Under the pieces are notes generated by a model that was not told the origin of the DNA, made no database searches, and was given only the letters and a program-made list of their open reading frames with translations. The position numbers and the translations under genes are program-made. From Rhodothermales bacterium (lineage in GTDB: Bacteria > Bacteroidota > Rhodothermia > Rhodothermales > UBA10348): 18,455 bases of DNA. The stretch is from contig JAURGV010000016.1 of assembly GCA_030833605.1 (NCBI GenBank), positions 1-18,455 of the forward strand, written 5' to 3'. This document shows positions 15,507 through 18,455 of this stretch, in pieces. The stretch's first letter is position 1; each line of letters starts with the position of its first letter.

Positions 15507-18011
15507 TCAGTTGACTACGGTTTCTACTGTCGAGGATCCGTTTGAAGAGGACCTGCCAAGTTTTTCCCGATCTGGAATCGTGAAAAAGGTAGTTGGATCG
15601 TTGAGCACTCCTTTTTGAAGCGCCAATTCAACCACGTCTTCCATTCGCTTTACATAGGTCACGGTAAGCCCACGTAGGGAAGACGCTTTTATTTCTTCCA
15701 CGTCTTTCTTGTTCTTTTCGGGCAAAATCACGGATTTAATGCCTGCCCGTTTCGCAGCCAGCACTTTCTCTTTAATACCCCCGACCGGAAGGACTAAACC
15801 GCGTAGCGTAATCTCGCCTGTCATGGCGACATTGTGATTGACGCGGCGCTGGGTGTAGATCGAAATTAAAGCGGATAGCATGGCCACGCCTGCCGATGGG
15901 CCATCTTTAGGAACCGCTCCTGCAGGCACGTGAACATGCAAATCCCAATACTTGAAGGCATCCCCAGGGATTCCCCAGTCATCGGCATTGGCTTTTACAT
16001 ACGAAAGAGCCGCCTGCGCCGATTCTTTCATCACATCACCTAATTGCCCCGTCAAAATCATTCGACCCGAGCCGCGAGATACGGAGACTTCTATAAACAG
16101 AATATCTCCACCCACTGGGGTCCACGCCAAACCGGTGGCCACGCCGGGCACTTCCGTTCGCTCGGCTACATCGGAAAAATATTTTCGAGATTTCAAATAC
16201 GACTCAATATCGCCGACTTCCACTTTAGCGGCTTCAATTTCTTCCATGGCGACACGCTTCGCGACGCCACGTGCGACAGACCCAATGGTCCGTTCCAGTT
16301 GCCGAACACCCGATTCGCGTGTATACCCGTCAATAACGAGCTTCAACGCGGGGTTGGAAATGGCAAACTGAGCCTTTGTCAGTCCATTGCGCTCAATTTG
16401 GCGAGGGACTAAATACTGCTTGGCTATGGCGAGTTTTTCTTCCTGCGTATAGCCATTAATCTCAATCATTTCCATGCGATCCCTTAGCGGGGGAGGAATT
16501 TGATCGAGGTAGTTTGCCGTAGCAATAAACAGCACGTTGGACAAATCGTAATCGACTTCCAAATAGTGGTCGTTAAACGCATTGTTCTGCTCAGGATCTA
16601 ACACCTCAAGCAGGGCGGAAGATGGATCTCCCCGGAAGTCTGATCCCAGTTTATCAACTTCGTCGAGCATGAAAACAGGGTTGGCTGTGCCGGCCTTTTT
16701 CATGCCTTGAATAATTCGGCCGGGCATGGCTCCCACATACGTTCTTCGGTGACCCCGGATTTCTGCTTCATCCCGTACGCCGCCTAGAGACATGCGTACA
16801 AACTGTCGATCCAACGTCCGTGCGATACTCTTGCCCAAACTGGTTTTACCCACTCCAGGAGGCCCATAGAAGCACAAAATGGGCGCTTTCATATCGCCTT
16901 TTAGCTTCAATACCGCCAAGTATTCCAAAATCCGCTGTTTCACAGCTTCGAGACCATAATGGTCTTCGTTCAGGATTTTTCCAGCCCTAACAATATCGAG
17001 CTTGTCTTTGGAAAAATCGGACCAAGGAGTGTCCAAAATCCAGTCGACATAATTTCTGGTTACCGCATAGTCTGGGGAAGCAGGGTTGGATCGGCCTAGT
17101 TTTTCAAGCTCTTTATTTAATACCGTTCGAACATGCTCAGGTAGTTTTTTCTTTTCTGCCTTTGCACGCAATTCGCGTACGTCAGAAGCTCCGCCTTCGC
17201 TTTCTCCTAATTCTTCCTGAATCGCCTTAAGTTGTTGTCTCAGAAGGTATTCGCGTTGTTGTTGATCAACATCCGTTTTTACTCTTGAGCGAATTTCCTC
17301 CGATAGTTGGAGCACCTGAAGTTCTTGATTCAAGTGATCCATCACCATTTCAGCCCGCTCTATCAGCGGCAGCGTTTCCAGTAGTTGTTGCTTTTGCGCA
17401 ACGTCAATTTGAAGGTTGGACGCAATGAAATGAATTAAAAACGTGGGCGAATCGATGTTTTGAATCGCATAGGCCGCTTCGCTTGGCAGGTTGGGGGAAA
17501 GATTGACAATCTGAATCGCTAGTTCTTTGATAGAACGCATCCGAGCTTGTACTTCAATGTCCGCGGCTCCTAGATCCTCGACTACCGGCTCCACTTTAGC
17601 GGTGAAATAAGGCTCTTCCTGAACAAAGCGAGAGATCTTAAATCGTCTTTTGCCTTGAATAACAATAGATTTACTACCGTCGGGCATTTTGATAAGCTTC
17701 AAAATGCTGGCAACTGTACCGAATTCGTACAAATCTGCTGGGCTAGGATTCTCCGTCTCGGAGCTTTTTTGAGCGACAACTCCAATCAGTTTGTCGTCCC
17801 CGAACGAATCTTTTACCAGTTTCAGCGACGTGTCTCTACCAACCGTAATCGGTAACACCACACCGGGAAATAAGACCGTGTTGCGAAGGGTTAGAATGGG
17901 AAGCGTATCCGGAACATCGGATAAGCTCATTTCTTTCTCTTCGTCCGCAGTCGGTAATGGAATGCTTTGTTCTAAATCGTCGTTAAGAAGAAACTCTAGG
18001 TCCTGGAGCAT
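15507..18011 (-). CDS. lon: Lon ATP-dependent protease
   Basis: Cytoplasmic AAA+ protease that degrades misfolded and selected regulatory proteins. The 834 residues cover the full LonA plan. The N-terminal substrate-binding domain (about 36-230, beginning LPILTLRNTVLFPGVVLP) leads into a coiled-coil linker (about 230-330). The ATPase has Walker A GPPGVGKT (383-390) and Walker B VFMLDEVDKL, with Asp450 and Glu451. The proteolytic domain carries the Ser-Lys dyad: Ser706 in PKDGPSAGV and Lys749 in GGIKEKV, 43 residues apart as in E. coli Lon (679 and 722). There is an acidic N-terminal extension of about 30 residues and a Ser-rich C-terminal tail after about 815. The start is the ATG at 18009-18011. 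I see no CIRCE-type heat-shock operator in the 100 bases upstream. Confidence 0.97.
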   Translation of the reverse strand: MLQDLEFLLNDDLEQSIPLPTADEEKEMSLSDVPDTLPILTLRNTVLFPGVVLPITVGRDTSLKLVKDSFGDDKLIGVVAQKSSETENPSPADLYEFGTVASILKLIKMPDGSKSIVIQGKRRFKISRFVQEEPYFTAKVEPVVEDLGAADIEVQARMRSIKELAIQIVNLSPNLPSEAAYAIQNIDSPTFLIHFIASNLQIDVAQKQQLLETLPLIERAEMVMDHLNQELQVLQLSEEIRSRVKTDVDQQQREYLLRQQLKAIQEELGESEGGASDVRELRAKAEKKKLPEHVRTVLNKELEKLGRSNPASPDYAVTRNYVDWILDTPWSDFSKDKLDIVRAGKILNEDHYGLEAVKQRILEYLAVLKLKGDMKAPILCFYGPPGVGKTSLGKSIARTLDRQFVRMSLGGVRDEAEIRGHRRTYVGAMPGRIIQGMKKAGTANPVFMLDEVDKLGSDFRGDPSSALLEVLDPEQNNAFNDHYLEVDYDLSNVLFIATANYLDQIPPPLRDRMEMIEINGYTQEEKLAIAKQYLVPRQIERNGLTKAQFAISNPALKLVIDGYTRESGVRQLERTIGSVARGVAKRVAMEEIEAAKVEVGDIESYLKSRKYFSDVAERTEVPGVATGLAWTPVGGDILFIEVSVSRGSGRMILTGQLGDVMKESAQAALSYVKANADDWGIPGDAFKYWDLHVHVPAGAVPKDGPSAGVAMLSALISIYTQRRVNHNVAMTGEITLRGLVLPVGGIKEKVLAAKRAGIKSVILPEKNKKDVEEIKASSLRGLTVTYVKRMEDVVELALQKGVLNDPTTFFTIPDREKLGRSSSNGSSTVETVVN

Positions 18012-18111
18012 GAATTTAGATTTGGAGTCGAATTATCTGGTGGTCGCTCAATTCCCAAAAACCAAGCCAAACCACTTTTGCTGACATCTTGTCTGTAAAT
18101 CGGAAAGTAGG

Positions 18112-18455
18112 TTAAGACAGGGACGTCAACGCTGCTTCCAACTCATCCAACTTGAACGGTTTTGTCATAACGAAGTTTATGATGTCCGAATCTACTTTTA
18201 AGTCCGTATCTCCTGTCAGGAGAATGATGGGGGTGGACGAGCTGATTTTTCTGAGCTGAATAGCCAACTCGCGCCCACTCATTTCCGGCATTCCTTGATC
18301 GGTGATAACGTAATCAAATGCGTTCTTTTTAAACGCCTCTAACGCTTCTGGGCCGGAAGCTGCAACCGTAACTTGATGCCCGCGAAGGGATAATAGTTTA
18401 TTGATGATGTTGCGAACCATCGCTTCGTCATCTACTACGAGAAGGCGTTTGGGCT
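18112..18455 (-). CDS. Receiver (REC) domain of a two-component protein, partial at its N-terminus
   Basis: About 113 residues to the stop are visible and the frame stays open to the window edge, so the first part is missing. They form one receiver domain: the acidic pair in RLLVVDDE, the phospho-acceptor Asp in VITDQGMPEMSG, the switch Thr in ILLTGD and the Lys in MTKPF. All key residues are present, so it should accept phosphate from a histidine kinase. Nothing follows the receiver, so there is no DNA-binding output domain at this end. The wording TDxGMPxMSGxELA is common in receivers at the C-terminus of hybrid histidine kinases, but a stand-alone CheY-like protein fits equally. An internal ATG at 18418-18420 would cut off the first strand and is not the real start. 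It lies 100 bases upstream of lon on the same strand. Confidence 0.85.
   Translation of the reverse strand, partial: PKRLLVVDDEAMVRNIINKLLSLRGHQVTVAASGPEALEAFKKNAFDYVITDQGMPEMSGRELAIQLRKISSSTPIILLTGDTDLKVDSDIINFVMTKPFKLDELEAALTSLS

Noticed and set aside
18012..18111. Possible lon promoter and heat-shock operator
   Set aside because: A GATAAT is present on the minus strand but no acceptable -35 box at 16-18 bases, and no CIRCE inverted repeat.
1..18455. Search for CRISPR, transposon ends, tRNA or phage-like genes
   Set aside because: Coding density is high, all gaps are short, and no such structures were seen; the content is core metabolism and chromosome maintenance.

Overview
This is an ordinary housekeeping stretch of a bacterial chromosome with moderate GC content. 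I see no mobile element, CRISPR array, rRNA or tRNA. Every gap between genes is under about 220 bases. Most starts (purE, ftsK, gcvT, tyrA, gcdH, topA, lon) have AT-rich leaders with no Shine-Dalgarno sequence, a habit typical of Bacteroidota and relatives. Together with the gene content and the lysine/alanine-rich protein tails, this suggests a member of the Bacteroidota/Rhodothermota/Balneolota group. That assignment is an inference and the rank is uncertain.

Left block, minus strand, transcribed right to left: tyrA (tyrosine synthesis), gcvT (glycine cleavage T-protein), ftsK (chromosome translocase), purK and the start of purE (AIR to CAIR step of purine synthesis, running off the left edge). 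purK appears to carry a one-base deletion right after its natural start. A 26-bp tandem repeat lies between tyrA and gcvT.

Middle block, plus strand: gcdH, a glutaryl-CoA dehydrogenase divergent from tyrA across a 188-base region with interlocked inverted repeats. It is followed by a tight three-gene operon of two paralogous small membrane-anchored proteins and the ribosome-assembly GTPase rsgA. rsgA converges on topA (minus strand, lysine-rich tail). topA is divergent from ppdK (pyruvate phosphate dikinase, plus), which ends at a very strong intrinsic terminator.

Right block: two adjacent small helical proteins that look like diverged paralogues, one with a histone-H1-like basic tail and one with an acidic tail, converge on lon (minus). 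Upstream of lon is the C-terminal receiver domain of a two-component protein that continues past the right edge.

No previously undescribed system is evident. The best leads are the two pairs of small paralogous proteins, the purK frameshift, and the repeat structures in three intergenic regions.
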